Source: JBPRGG01 sp051418075 (GTDB taxonomy: Bacteria; Bacteroidota; Bacteroidia; Cytophagales; Cyclobacteriaceae). From it: a stretch of 64,000 nt of DNA. Position 1 is the first letter of the stretch, and every line of letters starts with the position of its first letter. The position numbers and the translations under genes are program-made. Below, in pieces: positions 17,670-27,202 of this stretch. The stretch is from the NCBI GenBank assembly GCA_051418075.1, contig JBPRGG010000023.1:5079-69078 (forward strand), in the 5' to 3' direction. The notes under the pieces are model-generated. The model made no database searches, was not told the origin of the DNA, and saw only the letters and a program-made list of their open reading frames with translations.

Positions 17670-19202
17670 TTATTTGTATTTTGGAAGTTTATTTAAAAAA
17701 TTTCTTTGATTGTTCTTAATATGCCTAATGGAAATTTCTACTGATGCAATGATGAACGATACAAAAAAGATCCTTTCAATCTGCCTCACGGTAAAAAAGT
17801 CCCAGGTAGTGGCATAACCGGCAAGCATACCAATTAATAACGCTTTAATGGAAATCAGGATCACCCTGGTATCGTGATCCTGGAATCGATTATGAATATA
17901 CACCTGGATTTTCTTGAATAAAATAATCAAGAAATAGATAAAAATTAAAAAACCTACTATTCCCAGCATCAAGATTGTATTTATAAAACCAAGGTCATTG
18001 TTCACATAGTACCTGAAGATGCCGGAAAACCCGGTTCCCAGGATGGGACTATGCATAACACCTTCCATGGAAAAAGGCCAGTCAGATTCCAGTCTTGCTC
18101 CAGCTGTATCAAATTGAGCCAGGTTGCCTGATTCCAGGGCCTGGAAAAATGCGCCGAACCGAGGCCATATGTTGTTGACAAAATAATCAACACTGATAAT
18201 ACCGGTCATAAATAAAGTAATTGCCACGCCAGCTGAAATAAGTATGAGTTTTAAAAAATTGGTTATGGCTTTACTGTTCCCAATATAAAAAGTAATTAAT
18301 ACCAGGCCGGACATAATAAGCCATGACCGGGTTGCAGATAATAGAATAGCAGAAAATGCCAGAAATATCACAACAAAAGCAAACCCATTGAATAATTCGT
18401 ATTTTTTGGCTGAGCTTAATTGCAATCCCACTAACAGGGAATAAAAAACCAGTAACTCGCCACCAAATACGGCTCTGGTGCCTCCGGTAATAGTATCCTC
18501 CACCACATCCCGGCTGGTATGAGGATCCACCAAACCAACCAGCAGGTCTCCTGTACCTATCAGAAATATCTGATCAAAAACAATGAAAAACAGGAATGGC
18601 AAAACCAGGTATCCTAATTTATACAAATCTTCTACCCGGTTAATTAAAAAATAAAAACTGATCAATATCAGATAATAAGCAAAAGGACGAAAATTATTAA
18701 AAAAGCTGCTCTCTCCCATGCCCAGTATGAATGTCATGGGTAAGCTGATCACCAACAAATAGAAAAGCAGCAGTTTTAGTGGTTCGGCCAAAGTAAATGA
18801 CTTGTTGATATTGTATTTCAAAACTTTGGCAATGGAAAGCAGCACAAACAGATCAAAAACAGAAAAACTTACCCCTGGAAGAACGGAATATAAAGGTAAC
18901 CTGTTAACTGCTGCCCCGGAAGTTTCACTAAAAAAATGGGCCGGAGAATTAATGATGACAAAATAAAACCCGAACCAAAAATAATCTTTCCTGGAAATCC
19001 AGAATAACACCAATGGGATCAGAAAAAACAAATAATTAACCACAGGTGGAGCAAAATAAACCGCAAATACAGACCCGGCAAATAATACTACAATCTGCCA
19101 GAAGTCCTGAGCCAGTTCAGATTTATCAAAATCTGTAGGGGTTATCTTATCTGACCTGGTAAACCTTTTGGATTTTTGTAAAGGTTCAGCAATTGTGCTC
19201 AT
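17670..19202 (-). CDS. O-antigen ligase/polymerase-like membrane protein (Wzy)
   Basis: A 510-residue integral membrane protein with ten or more hydrophobic helices. It has a long periplasmic loop around residues 340-410, before the last helices, which is the topology of Wzy polymerases and WaaL ligases. In an operon with Wza-like, Wzc-like and priming-transferase genes it most likely polymerises repeat units in the periplasm. The loop contains SPILGTGFSG, similar to the H/R-x-x-G-x-G segments of this superfamily. Sequence is poorly conserved in the family, so the assignment rests on topology and context. Confidence 0.82.
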   Translation of the reverse strand: MSTIAEPLQKSKRFTRSDKITPTDFDKSELAQDFWQIVVLFAGSVFAVYFAPPVVNYLFFLIPLVLFWISRKDYFWFGFYFVIINSPAHFFSETSGAAVNRLPLYSVLPGVSFSVFDLFVLLSIAKVLKYNINKSFTLAEPLKLLLFYLLVISLPMTFILGMGESSFFNNFRPFAYYLILISFYFLINRVEDLYKLGYLVLPFLFFIVFDQIFLIGTGDLLVGLVDPHTSRDVVEDTITGGTRAVFGGELLVFYSLLVGLQLSSAKKYELFNGFAFVVIFLAFSAILLSATRSWLIMSGLVLITFYIGNSKAITNFLKLILISAGVAITLFMTGIISVDYFVNNIWPRFGAFFQALESGNLAQFDTAGARLESDWPFSMEGVMHSPILGTGFSGIFRYYVNNDLGFINTILMLGIVGFLIFIYFLIILFKKIQVYIHNRFQDHDTRVILISIKALLIGMLAGYATTWDFFTVRQIERIFFVSFIIASVEISIRHIKNNQRNFLNKLPKYK

Positions 19203-19337
19203 AGAAAAAATTTGAATTCCCTGTCCGGAAATTATTCCATTAAAATTTAAAAAATAGGCTCTACCTATATAATAAAAGCTCTGCCTGAAGATTGTTTTTC
19301 AAAAATCCCGAAAAACAAAATATCTTGCTATAAATAT

Positions 19338-21707
19338 TTAAACCATTTCCTGGTCATAGCTTTTAGAATAGCCATAATACCCTTTATACCGATAGCTTAG
19401 TTTGTCGTTTTTGACATCATTAAAAATGATCGCCATTTTATTGTGCTTGCGATTTTTGTAGATCTGATTACCATAGGTAAGGTCTTGTTTCAAGGTATAA
19501 TTCTGCCTTACAATCAATATATCTACATCAGAATACTTACTGATTTCCATGGCATCAGATATAATCCCGATTGGTGGTGTATCCATGATGATGTAATCAA
19601 ACTCTTTTTTCAACCGATTGATCAATATTCTGAATTGATCTTTCAATAATAGTTCAGAAGGATTGGGCGGTATATTTCCTGAAGGAAGCAGGTAAAGATT
19701 ATCGGTATTGGTTGGGTGAATGATCACTTCTTCCTCCACCATACCCGCCATATAACTACTTAAGCCAGTATTGTCCCTCAATTCGAATTCATCATAGGTA
19801 TTCTGTTTACGCATATCCGTATTGATATAGAGGGTTTTCTTACCTGAGATAGCAAATATAAAAGCCAGGTTTTTGGCACAAAATGTTTTCCCCTCACCAC
19901 TGATAGAAGAGGTGATCATATAGGTTTGGCACCCGCCCTCCTGTTCAGATTCGGTTAAATACCTGAGATTGGTTCTGATGGTTCTGAAAGATTCAGCCTG
20001 GGGAGAATAAGGATCCTGGTGGATCAATAGCCTATGTTGTTTTTCATGACCTACCAGCCCTAATATAGGGATAGAAGTCTGATTAATCAATTCATCTTCA
20101 TTCTGAATTTTATTATTGAATTGGTCCGAAACATAGAAAAAGGCGGTGGGAATCAATAACCCCAATAAAAAAGCAGTGGCATAATTGATCATAGGATTGG
20201 GCTTTATTGGATGGCCTCCATTCTTTACCCGGGCTTCATTAACAATCTTGATATCTGAATTGGTAGAAGCTTTGGCTATTCCTGCTTCTGCTCTTTTCTG
20301 TTGTAAAAACAGGTAAAGTGTTTCACTAAGATTATGCTGCCGCTGAATGTTTACAAATTCCCGTTCAGCTACCGGCAAAGTTTCCAGGTTAGCGCTATGT
20401 TGCCCAATATTTCGGTTGATATCTCTCAACCGGATATTATTAGCACTTTGGATTGATTTTACATTCTGAACAATGTTATCCTTCAGGCTCTCAATCTTGA
20501 TGTTGATCTTGCGGGCCACAGGATTGTTTGGATTATCGCTGTTTTTTATGGTCTTCTTTTCTAATTGCAGGTCAATCAGTTTTTGCACCAGGGAGTTAAT
20601 GACATTATCATTTACACCCATGGATGACGGTACTACTATTTCTTCCAGCCTGATATTTTCCTTTTGAAGATCAGCCTGGAGATGATTCAGGTACTTGTTT
20701 TTTATTGAAATAGTAGATTTATCTTTTTCCAGTTGCTGGATCTGATCATAAAGATCCCTGGCCTCGTTACTCAAGTCAATGGTATTGCGGGTTTTAAAAT
20801 TTTCCAATCGCGATTCAATGGTACCAAGGGAGTCAGAAATATGGTTGAGCTGATTATCAATGAACTCTATTGTTTTGGCAGCATTGAACGTTTTTTCCTG
20901 CATACCATACTGAAGATAATTTTTCATAAGCTGATTCAGGAATTCTACTTCCTGGGTTGGATTACTGCCTTCCAGGGAAATTTGAATGATGGAGGACTCT
21001 TCAATAGGCGAAACATTCATGGAAGCCACATAAAAATCAGCCAGTTTGTTGATATCATTGAACAAAAAATAAACTTCCTTATATTTCAGATCAAAATAAT
21101 TATTCACCAGATTTACCCTGAAAGTATAACCATTAATATTGATATTCTGGCCGAAGCGGAAAACTGTATCCTGAATTACTGTATTAAGTTCTTCATTTTC
21201 TGTGGTTAACCTGAAATACTGACTATTTCGGATAAAACATTTAAACATACCCTCCGGTACATTTGTAGCAGAAGTATCCACTTCTACATTTATAGGGCGG
21301 CTTTCATGGATAGGCTCCATCTGAAAGTCATCATCCACAAAATAAAAAACATTCAATCCCAAATCGTGCAGGGTGTTTTTTACCAGCGAATACTTCTTCA
21401 ACATAAAAGCAGTGTTCTGTAAATTATTGCCTGATTTACGGGGATTACCAAGTTTATCTCCATATAATAAATCAGAGATGGTATTATTGACCTTTTGGGG
21501 ATCCTTTACCAGAATAGAAGATTGCACCTGGTATACCGGCTGGGTATTATGGGTATAAACATAAGCTCCTATTAAAGCCAGTATAATTGAAATAGCTACA
21601 ATATACCATTTTCGCCAGAGGGTATGCAATATCTTTTTGATACCGGCAAAGCTTTCTTCTTCATTATTTTGGAATTTATCGTTATTGCTATAATATTGAT
21701 CTTTCAT
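19338..21707 (-). CDS. wzc: Wzc-like polysaccharide co-polymerase with fused tyrosine kinase
   Basis: A 789-residue chain-length determinant and autokinase. The N-terminal Wzz domain begins after a first helix near 33-52. A long coiled-coil periplasmic region (about 260-470) follows, and a second helix is near 510-530. The cytoplasmic BY-kinase has Walker A SGEGKT around residue 600, Walker A' YINTDMRK and Walker B YIIMDTPP. The C-terminus is a tyrosine cluster (YRYKGYYGYSKSY) that would be autophosphorylated. It starts 6 bp after the Wza-like stop. Together they form the export channel and its regulator. Confidence 0.95.
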   Translation of the reverse strand: MKDQYYSNNDKFQNNEEESFAGIKKILHTLWRKWYIVAISIILALIGAYVYTHNTQPVYQVQSSILVKDPQKVNNTISDLLYGDKLGNPRKSGNNLQNTAFMLKKYSLVKNTLHDLGLNVFYFVDDDFQMEPIHESRPINVEVDTSATNVPEGMFKCFIRNSQYFRLTTENEELNTVIQDTVFRFGQNININGYTFRVNLVNNYFDLKYKEVYFLFNDINKLADFYVASMNVSPIEESSIIQISLEGSNPTQEVEFLNQLMKNYLQYGMQEKTFNAAKTIEFIDNQLNHISDSLGTIESRLENFKTRNTIDLSNEARDLYDQIQQLEKDKSTISIKNKYLNHLQADLQKENIRLEEIVVPSSMGVNDNVINSLVQKLIDLQLEKKTIKNSDNPNNPVARKINIKIESLKDNIVQNVKSIQSANNIRLRDINRNIGQHSANLETLPVAEREFVNIQRQHNLSETLYLFLQQKRAEAGIAKASTNSDIKIVNEARVKNGGHPIKPNPMINYATAFLLGLLIPTAFFYVSDQFNNKIQNEDELINQTSIPILGLVGHEKQHRLLIHQDPYSPQAESFRTIRTNLRYLTESEQEGGCQTYMITSSISGEGKTFCAKNLAFIFAISGKKTLYINTDMRKQNTYDEFELRDNTGLSSYMAGMVEEEVIIHPTNTDNLYLLPSGNIPPNPSELLLKDQFRILINRLKKEFDYIIMDTPPIGIISDAMEISKYSDVDILIVRQNYTLKQDLTYGNQIYKNRKHNKMAIIFNDVKNDKLSYRYKGYYGYSKSYDQEMV

Positions 21708-21713
21708 GATACT

Positions 21714-22493
21714 TTAATTTACTCTCAACAATAAAAGGCTAAGCGCAGCCAGACCGGAAAAGATAAGGCCTATGTTAGCCACATTATTATTTCTCCAGTT
21801 TTTAGAATTTAAAGGAGATACTGTAATGATATCATTGGGCCTGAGATAATAATAAGGTGATCCAAGCAAGTTATCTTCCAACACATTCACATAGGCAATG
21901 GTAGTGGTGTCATTTACACTTCTGACAACTTTCACATTTTGCCGGTCAGCAAATTCGGTGAATCCTCCTGCATTACCCAAAGCTTCCAAAATGGTTATTT
22001 TGGTATCATAATTCTGAAACTTTCCCTGGTCATTTACCTCCCCTACTACGGTATAATCAAAATTAAGTAACTGAACATTTACCGAAGGCAATTCAAGATA
22101 CTCCTCTACTTTATCTTTGATCCTATCTCCGGCTTGATTTACTGACAAGCCAGCCAGTTTCACTTCTCCTACTACCGGCAATTCAATATTTCCTTCTTCA
22201 TCAATCTGGAACCCTGATAACAAGGGTTCTGAATTGGGGAAACGCCTGATCGAACGCTCTTCAGCCACAGTAAAAAAGTTTTGCTCAGAGGGTGTGGCAC
22301 TGGATATCTTAATGGAGATGATATCATCAGGTCTTAAAATATACACATAGTCTTTGGCCACATAGCTTCGCACCGGTTCATATTTAGGATATTTACTCGC
22401 TTTTTTCTCCAGTTGAAGATACGTTTGCTTTTTGGCCGGCACACATCCAGCTATCAGAAAAATCAGGCCTACAGCCCAAAAAATGTATTTCAT
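21714..22493 (-). CDS. Polysaccharide export outer-membrane lipoprotein (Wza/OPX family)
   Basis: A 259-residue lipoprotein with signal MKYIFWAVGLIFLIAGC, lipidated at Cys17. The poly-export domain (YVLRPDDIISIKI) is followed by an SLBB repeat around residues 155-240. A hydrophobic segment LIFSGLAALSLLLL ends the protein, which could be the membrane-crossing helix or strand that replaces the long C-terminal barrel of E. coli Wza. It is followed 6 bp later by the Wzc-like gene. Confidence 0.93.
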   Translation of the reverse strand: MKYIFWAVGLIFLIAGCVPAKKQTYLQLEKKASKYPKYEPVRSYVAKDYVYILRPDDIISIKISSATPSEQNFFTVAEERSIRRFPNSEPLLSGFQIDEEGNIELPVVGEVKLAGLSVNQAGDRIKDKVEEYLELPSVNVQLLNFDYTVVGEVNDQGKFQNYDTKITILEALGNAGGFTEFADRQNVKVVRSVNDTTTIAYVNVLEDNLLGSPYYYLRPNDIITVSPLNSKNWRNNNVANIGLIFSGLAALSLLLLRVN

Positions 22494-22565
22494 TACGCTC
22501 AGATTAAAAAATTGCTTTCTGTTGTAGTATAAATTAACTAACAGCTAAGGTTTTCATTTTGTTTA

Positions 22566-22603
22566 AAAACAAAAAACTCCGGAATCCCGCAGGCATTCCG
22601 GAG
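22566..22603 (-). terminator. Rho-independent terminator after the priming sugar transferase
   Basis: On the minus strand the perfect 9-bp stem CTCCGGAAT / ATTCCGGAG (22577-22585 and 22595-22603, loop of 9) is followed by a T-run of six. It lies just past the stop of the 22617 gene and before the Wza-like gene, so it divides the polysaccharide locus into at least two transcription units. Confidence 0.85.
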
Positions 22604-22616
22604 CTAACTAATTGAT

Positions 22617-23792
22617 TTAGTTACTTCTGGCCTTCTTTATAAGAATATTAGTTAAAATTTTAAACAGATACTTTATATCAGTTAATGCCGGGTTTTTTTC
22701 ATAGGATCTTAAATATTTCATCTCAGAAGCCATGATTTCTTCCAGGGTTTTTGGCAGGTCTGCATAAAATGGTGGAATAAGTCCTGGTTTATGGTTTTTT
22801 CTGATCTCCCGAAGTTCTTCAGAATACAAACTAAGGTAATGATTACTTAAGGGTCGAACCCCAACCAGTTTCATTTCTCCTTTCAGTAAATTGAACAACA
22901 TGGGCAATTCATCCAGCCAATAAACCCGCAGGAATTTACCTATATTACTGATCCTGAAATCATTCTTGAATTTTCCGCCATCCTGAAGACTATTTTTTTC
23001 ATAAACATATTCTTGCAGAAATTCCGAATAGGCATGCATGGTACGGATTTTATAAACCTGAATGGGTTTCCCATTTTGACCATTACGTTGTAATGCACAC
23101 AATGGACCATAAGTGGGTTTGACATCCCATGAAGGGTCCTTCTTCTTTTTGGCTACAAAATAGATCTTGTTATTAATTCTTCTATGGTCAACCAACTTAA
23201 AACCTGCATAATATAACCTGCCAAAAGTTTCTACCTGAGTTAATACCTGGTTTCGTCCGGCAGTAACGAAAAAATACAATTTTCGCAACACTGGAATTTT
23301 CGGAAAAACACGCTTAAAAATAAAATCAAACAAATAATAGATCCAATTAATGGCCAAAGGATATTTTTTCAATATTCTTTGTTTCCGCTGGTTTTTAGAT
23401 TCAAAACAACCTATAAAATGGCCGTGGCTAGGTAATTTACTGTTAACAGAGCCGAGAAATTCGTTGATGTCCTGTATATTATTTATTTTTTTAAGGTTGA
23501 TCAGGTTGGTAGGATACACTACGCCATTGATCTTCTGCTTGATATTTTCTACATTAAACTTAGTAGTGGTACTTAATATAGCAGTATGTTTACGGTTTAC
23601 CTGTACATGTTCTGAAATAAAAGCCAGGGTATCCTTCTCGACATTCCGGGACAAAAGATCCACTGCCGGATTTTCCAGATCTAACTCTTTTAACCTTTCA
23701 AATTTAGCTACCGGAACTTTTACCGGTGCTTTTACCTCAACAGACGTACCTTTTTTATGTACTTTTTCAAAAGTGCTTTGTTTAGCATCCAT
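22617..23792 (-). CDS. Priming sugar transferase (polyprenyl-phosphate glycosyl-1-phosphate transferase family)
   Basis: Starts repeat-unit synthesis by moving a sugar-1-phosphate to undecaprenyl phosphate. The C-terminal half (about 225-391) carries the family's blocks: NGKPIQVYKIRTM, then WLDELPMLFNLLKGEMKLVG with the catalytic Asp-Glu, then VRPLSNHY. The N-terminal half lacks the usual four to five transmembrane helices. Instead it looks like a soluble alpha/beta domain (GHFIGCFESKNQRK near 125-140), then a single reentrant-type hydrophobic stretch at about 150-175. This compact form recurs in Bacteroidota. A terminator follows directly. Confidence 0.87.
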   Translation of the reverse strand: MDAKQSTFEKVHKKGTSVEVKAPVKVPVAKFERLKELDLENPAVDLLSRNVEKDTLAFISEHVQVNRKHTAILSTTTKFNVENIKQKINGVVYPTNLINLKKINNIQDINEFLGSVNSKLPSHGHFIGCFESKNQRKQRILKKYPLAINWIYYLFDFIFKRVFPKIPVLRKLYFFVTAGRNQVLTQVETFGRLYYAGFKLVDHRRINNKIYFVAKKKKDPSWDVKPTYGPLCALQRNGQNGKPIQVYKIRTMHAYSEFLQEYVYEKNSLQDGGKFKNDFRISNIGKFLRVYWLDELPMLFNLLKGEMKLVGVRPLSNHYLSLYSEELREIRKNHKPGLIPPFYADLPKTLEEIMASEMKYLRSYEKNPALTDIKYLFKILTNILIKKARSN

Positions 23793-23940
23793 AAAATTCA
23801 GTTTAAAAAATTTTAACTTATTCTATCCAGTTATAAAAAATATCACTTGCTGTAATCTGGATCACATTCACTCTATTAACAGACAGAATGCATTTAGGTT
23901 ATGTTATGAGAGAATAAATTCGGATTTTTTTTTGATTTGA

Positions 23941-25248
23941 TCACCAGCAGATACCTTCGTAATTCCCATCTGTTCTGGCTTCTTTATTGATCCGAACCAG
24001 GTCTATGAATTGTTTTTGGGGGTATTGCTGCATTAAATGATCTACTTCAGGGATCTTTTGGGTGATCACCATCAGCTCAGCATGACGGGCTATCTGGTTC
24101 AGATCATTGGTTAATAATTTGGATAAATGAGGAATGTGGGTATCAATATAGGTCTTGTTAGTACCAGTAATCCTTGACAGGTTAACCTTTTCATCATAGA
24201 TCATAATATCAAAACCTCGGCCCAACAGATTTTCTGTGATTTCAACGATGGGGCTGTACCTCAGGTCATCGGTCCCCTGTTTAAAACTCAGACCCAGGAT
24301 CCCTATTTTTTTAATGCCTTTACTTTTAATAAGGTCCAGTGCCATCTTTTTTTGATATTGATTAGAAGATTCTATAGATGAAATCACTGGCGTACTCAAA
24401 TAAGCATCATGTGCAATCGTATTCAAGGCCTTCAGATCTTTGGGCAGGCATGAACCACCATAGGCAAAACCCGGCTTTAGATAATAGGGTGAAAGGTTTA
24501 GTTGAGTATCCATGCAGAATATATCCATTACCTGATGAGAATCTATATCCATATTTTTACAGATATTGCCCACTTCATTGGCAAAGGTGATCTTAAGGGC
24601 ATGAAATGAATTATTGACATATTTAATAACCTCTGCCACTTCAATGGCCGTTTCTTCTACCGGCGCATTAATATCCCGGTAAACTTCTTTCATGATTTTG
24701 ATGGCCCGGCTGTTTTCACAACCTAACACTGTTACGGCAGGATTATAAAAGTCTTTCACAGCAGACCCTTCCCGCATGAACTCCGGGTTAGATACCAGGG
24801 CAAAATCTACATTTCTTTTTTTACCGGAAACTTCTTCCACAATTTCACCAAATTTCTTATTTGATCCAACCAACACTGTACTTCTGATGGCTACTACATG
24901 AAATTCATCTTTGTCTTTCAGGGCTTCCCCAATGTTTTCAGCTGTCTTGTAAATATATTGCAGGGTCAGGTGTCCGTTGTTGGTGGAAGGTGTTCCCACA
25001 CAAATAATGGAAACATCAGAATTTTGTACAGCTTCCTTATAATTTTCAGTGGCTGAGATCCTTCCCAGTTTCCATTGCGTATGTATAATCTCATCAATAT
25101 CCTTTTCTATAATTGTAGGACGACCCTGGTTGATCAAATCTATCTTTTCCTGGCTCACTTCCACTCCCGTAACCTGATGACCATTTTGAGCCAGACAACC
25201 CAAACTTACACATCCTACATATCCTAATCCAAAAATGCTAATATTCAT
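23941..25248 (-). CDS. algD: GDP-mannose 6-dehydrogenase, AlgD type
   Basis: Oxidises GDP-mannose to GDP-mannuronate. The protein follows Pseudomonas AlgD along its length: FGLGYVG at 6-12, catalytic Cys267 in YGGSCLPKD, LGLSFKQGTDDLR in the C-terminal part, and the same closing residues EGICW. This makes it a better match to AlgD than to UDP-glucose dehydrogenase. No other alginate genes (alg8, alg44, algG) accompany it, so mannuronate would be one residue of a heteropolymer. It lies 148 bp before the priming transferase gene. Confidence 0.93.
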   Translation of the reverse strand: MNISIFGLGYVGCVSLGCLAQNGHQVTGVEVSQEKIDLINQGRPTIIEKDIDEIIHTQWKLGRISATENYKEAVQNSDVSIICVGTPSTNNGHLTLQYIYKTAENIGEALKDKDEFHVVAIRSTVLVGSNKKFGEIVEEVSGKKRNVDFALVSNPEFMREGSAVKDFYNPAVTVLGCENSRAIKIMKEVYRDINAPVEETAIEVAEVIKYVNNSFHALKITFANEVGNICKNMDIDSHQVMDIFCMDTQLNLSPYYLKPGFAYGGSCLPKDLKALNTIAHDAYLSTPVISSIESSNQYQKKMALDLIKSKGIKKIGILGLSFKQGTDDLRYSPIVEITENLLGRGFDIMIYDEKVNLSRITGTNKTYIDTHIPHLSKLLTNDLNQIARHAELMVITQKIPEVDHLMQQYPQKQFIDLVRINKEARTDGNYEGICW

Positions 25249-25367
25249 ACCAGTCTAAAAAATTTAATTGAACTAAATGCGCAGATCACCTTCAGATCTT
25301 AACAGATACCATCTACCTCAATCTAAACATCATCATGCTTCTTTTTAAGAATTAACCTGCCCTCCGG

Positions 25368-26399
25368 TTAAGTGTTAGCGGGAAGGCTGTAATATTTAAT
25401 ATTATTTACAATAAACTCAGTCACATCCACCCATTCTTCCATTAACCGTTCCCGGAATGACTCCTGGGGCATGATCATTATATCCTGATTTACCAGGTTT
25501 TCCATCAGGGCCGGCACTTTGGCCGGATCTGATTTAAACAACATTTTCCGATCGATTAATAATTGGTTGGCCTTCATTTCTCTGGATCCGCAATAAATAC
25601 TGGGAACTCCCAACATTGCCCCCTCCCTGGCCATACTATCCCCCGATGATACAATGATCTTACTAAAGTACATTAATGAATGTATATCACCCACGGGCTC
25701 CTCCAGTATGATCCAATCAGAAGGATACTGATCCTTGGTTTTTTTATCTTCCAGAGAAAGCAAAACCTGGTAGTTTTCAGGGAATTGACCAGATATACTA
25801 GCCACCAGGTTCGATTGCTGGTCCTGATAATTTAAACTACCGGTTGAAACTTCCCTTACAAAGATATATTCCTTGGTTTTGACCGGGTAATCCATTAAAG
25901 CAGTGACTGAAGGTTTAAAATATTTGGGTGTGAGGTAAGCCCACTCTTTCAGGGCATTCATTACTTTAACATTGCCGTCGGCTGAAATGATCGGGGGAAA
26001 GAACAATGCTGTACTGGTCATTTTTTCCAAAAAAACATTGGTCTTCCGTTCCGGGTCATCGTCGAATTGCAGATTAGGCTTTCCAATCAGCTTTAATACG
26101 GCACCCAGATTGAAGCTGCCAACACTTACTCCAATATCTACTTTGTGCCTAATTACATAAGCGGCCAGGTTAAAGGCTTTTTTTAAATTCGCCTCTACAA
26201 TGATTGAATATGTTGAACCATTGTGTGATCCTACATAAGAAATGGGGTACTGGCTCATTTCTTTCTCCAGAATTTTGGGTAATTTCCCCCGTTTTAATCC
26301 GGTGATCATGATCTCATGCCCCTCATTTTTCAGGATGTTCATGGCATGCTTTAAAAAATTCACATGAGCCGGATGGGCTATATCAACTAATACCTTCAT
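25368..26399 (-). CDS. DUF354 family glycosyltransferase-like protein
   Basis: A 343-residue protein of the DUF354 family, related in fold to GT-B transferases such as MurG and UDP-GlcNAc 2-epimerase. Landmarks are VLVDIAHPAHVNFLKHA at the N-terminus, the SVGSFNLGAVLKL segment near 90 and a C-terminal GDSMAREGAMLGVPSIY nucleotide-binding stretch near 255. It probably transfers a sugar or modifies a lipid-linked unit. Its reading frame begins 17 bp inside the decarboxylase-like gene, so it is the last member of a coupled four-gene module (28354-29124 through here). Confidence 0.85.
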   Translation of the reverse strand: MKVLVDIAHPAHVNFLKHAMNILKNEGHEIMITGLKRGKLPKILEKEMSQYPISYVGSHNGSTYSIIVEANLKKAFNLAAYVIRHKVDIGVSVGSFNLGAVLKLIGKPNLQFDDDPERKTNVFLEKMTSTALFFPPIISADGNVKVMNALKEWAYLTPKYFKPSVTALMDYPVKTKEYIFVREVSTGSLNYQDQQSNLVASISGQFPENYQVLLSLEDKKTKDQYPSDWIILEEPVGDIHSLMYFSKIIVSSGDSMAREGAMLGVPSIYCGSREMKANQLLIDRKMLFKSDPAKVPALMENLVNQDIMIMPQESFRERLMEEWVDVTEFIVNNIKYYSLPANT

Positions 26400-27198
26400 A
26401 CTCTAATTCAGCTATTACGGTTTGACCGGCAAATATTTGATCTTTTTCCTTCACCAGAACTTTACAACGAGAGGGTATGATCACGTCTACCTGCGATCCA
26501 AACCGGATCATGCCTACCCAATCCCCTCTTTGTACCAGTTGACCCTGATTTACATAGACATCAATTTTCCTCACCAGGCGTGATGCGATTTGTACAATCC
26601 CCACCACAATGTTGTTGTTTTTGAAAACAAAAGTATTTCTTTCATTTTCAGCCAGGGCGGTGTTTTCTTTCAGCGAAAGAAATTTGCCAGCAAAATATTT
26701 TTGCAGGATAACCATGCCCTGAATGGGAGCACAATTCTTATGTACATCGAATGGAGTCATATTAATCCCAATCAACCAGCATGGAGTTTGCAAAAGCTCG
26801 GTTTTTGTCAATTCATCCAGTTTGCTGATCCGCCTTTTTTTAATCGAGATCGGGGTTTCTCCCGGATCAATCTTTTTAATGTAAATCACGTTTCCATCAG
26901 CCGGGGATAATATTTCTGAATCCTTGGCCGCAGTAATCCTTTTGGGAGTTCGCCAAAATCTGATCATGGTGAAGCTAAAAGCAACCGCAAATATCAGGAA
27001 AACATTGATGAAATAAGCCAGCCAGTTGATTGAATAGGGCAAAGCTAAATAAATCAGATAAGACAGCAGAAATGATAGTAGTATCACCCCCACATTATCA
27101 ATATACAGGTACTTTTTACTGATCCTGGTTTTAAAATGCAAATAATAATACAGCAAGGTACTGGTAATAATACTTTCTATAAGCAGTATAATGAACAT
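26383..27198 (-). CDS. Phosphatidylserine-decarboxylase-like membrane protein
   Basis: A pyruvoyl-type decarboxylase of the short bacterial Psd kind. Two or three hydrophobic helices occupy residues 1-80. Then come SPADG (Asp101), DVHKN (His153) and the self-cleavage site GMIRFGS with Ser235, which would become the pyruvoyl group. All three functional residues are kept, so it should self-process. It lacks a neighbouring pssA. Instead it lies 4 bp after an ATP-grasp gene and overlaps a DUF354 gene in a polysaccharide operon. It may make phosphatidylethanolamine, or may decarboxylate a serine-like group on a lipid-linked sugar; the latter is inference. Confidence 0.87.
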   Translation of the reverse strand: MFIILLIESIITSTLLYYYLHFKTRISKKYLYIDNVGVILLSFLLSYLIYLALPYSINWLAYFINVFLIFAVAFSFTMIRFWRTPKRITAAKDSEILSPADGNVIYIKKIDPGETPISIKKRRISKLDELTKTELLQTPCWLIGINMTPFDVHKNCAPIQGMVILQKYFAGKFLSLKENTALAENERNTFVFKNNNIVVGIVQIASRLVRKIDVYVNQGQLVQRGDWVGMIRFGSQVDVIIPSRCKVLVKEKDQIFAGQTVIAELEYEGIS

Positions 27199-27202
27199 AT
27201 AT

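Noticed and set aside
26383..27198. Apparent loss of the second catalytic histidine in the decarboxylase-like protein
   Set aside because: The short bacterial Psd subfamily normally lacks that histidine (DVHxN form), so it is not a defect.
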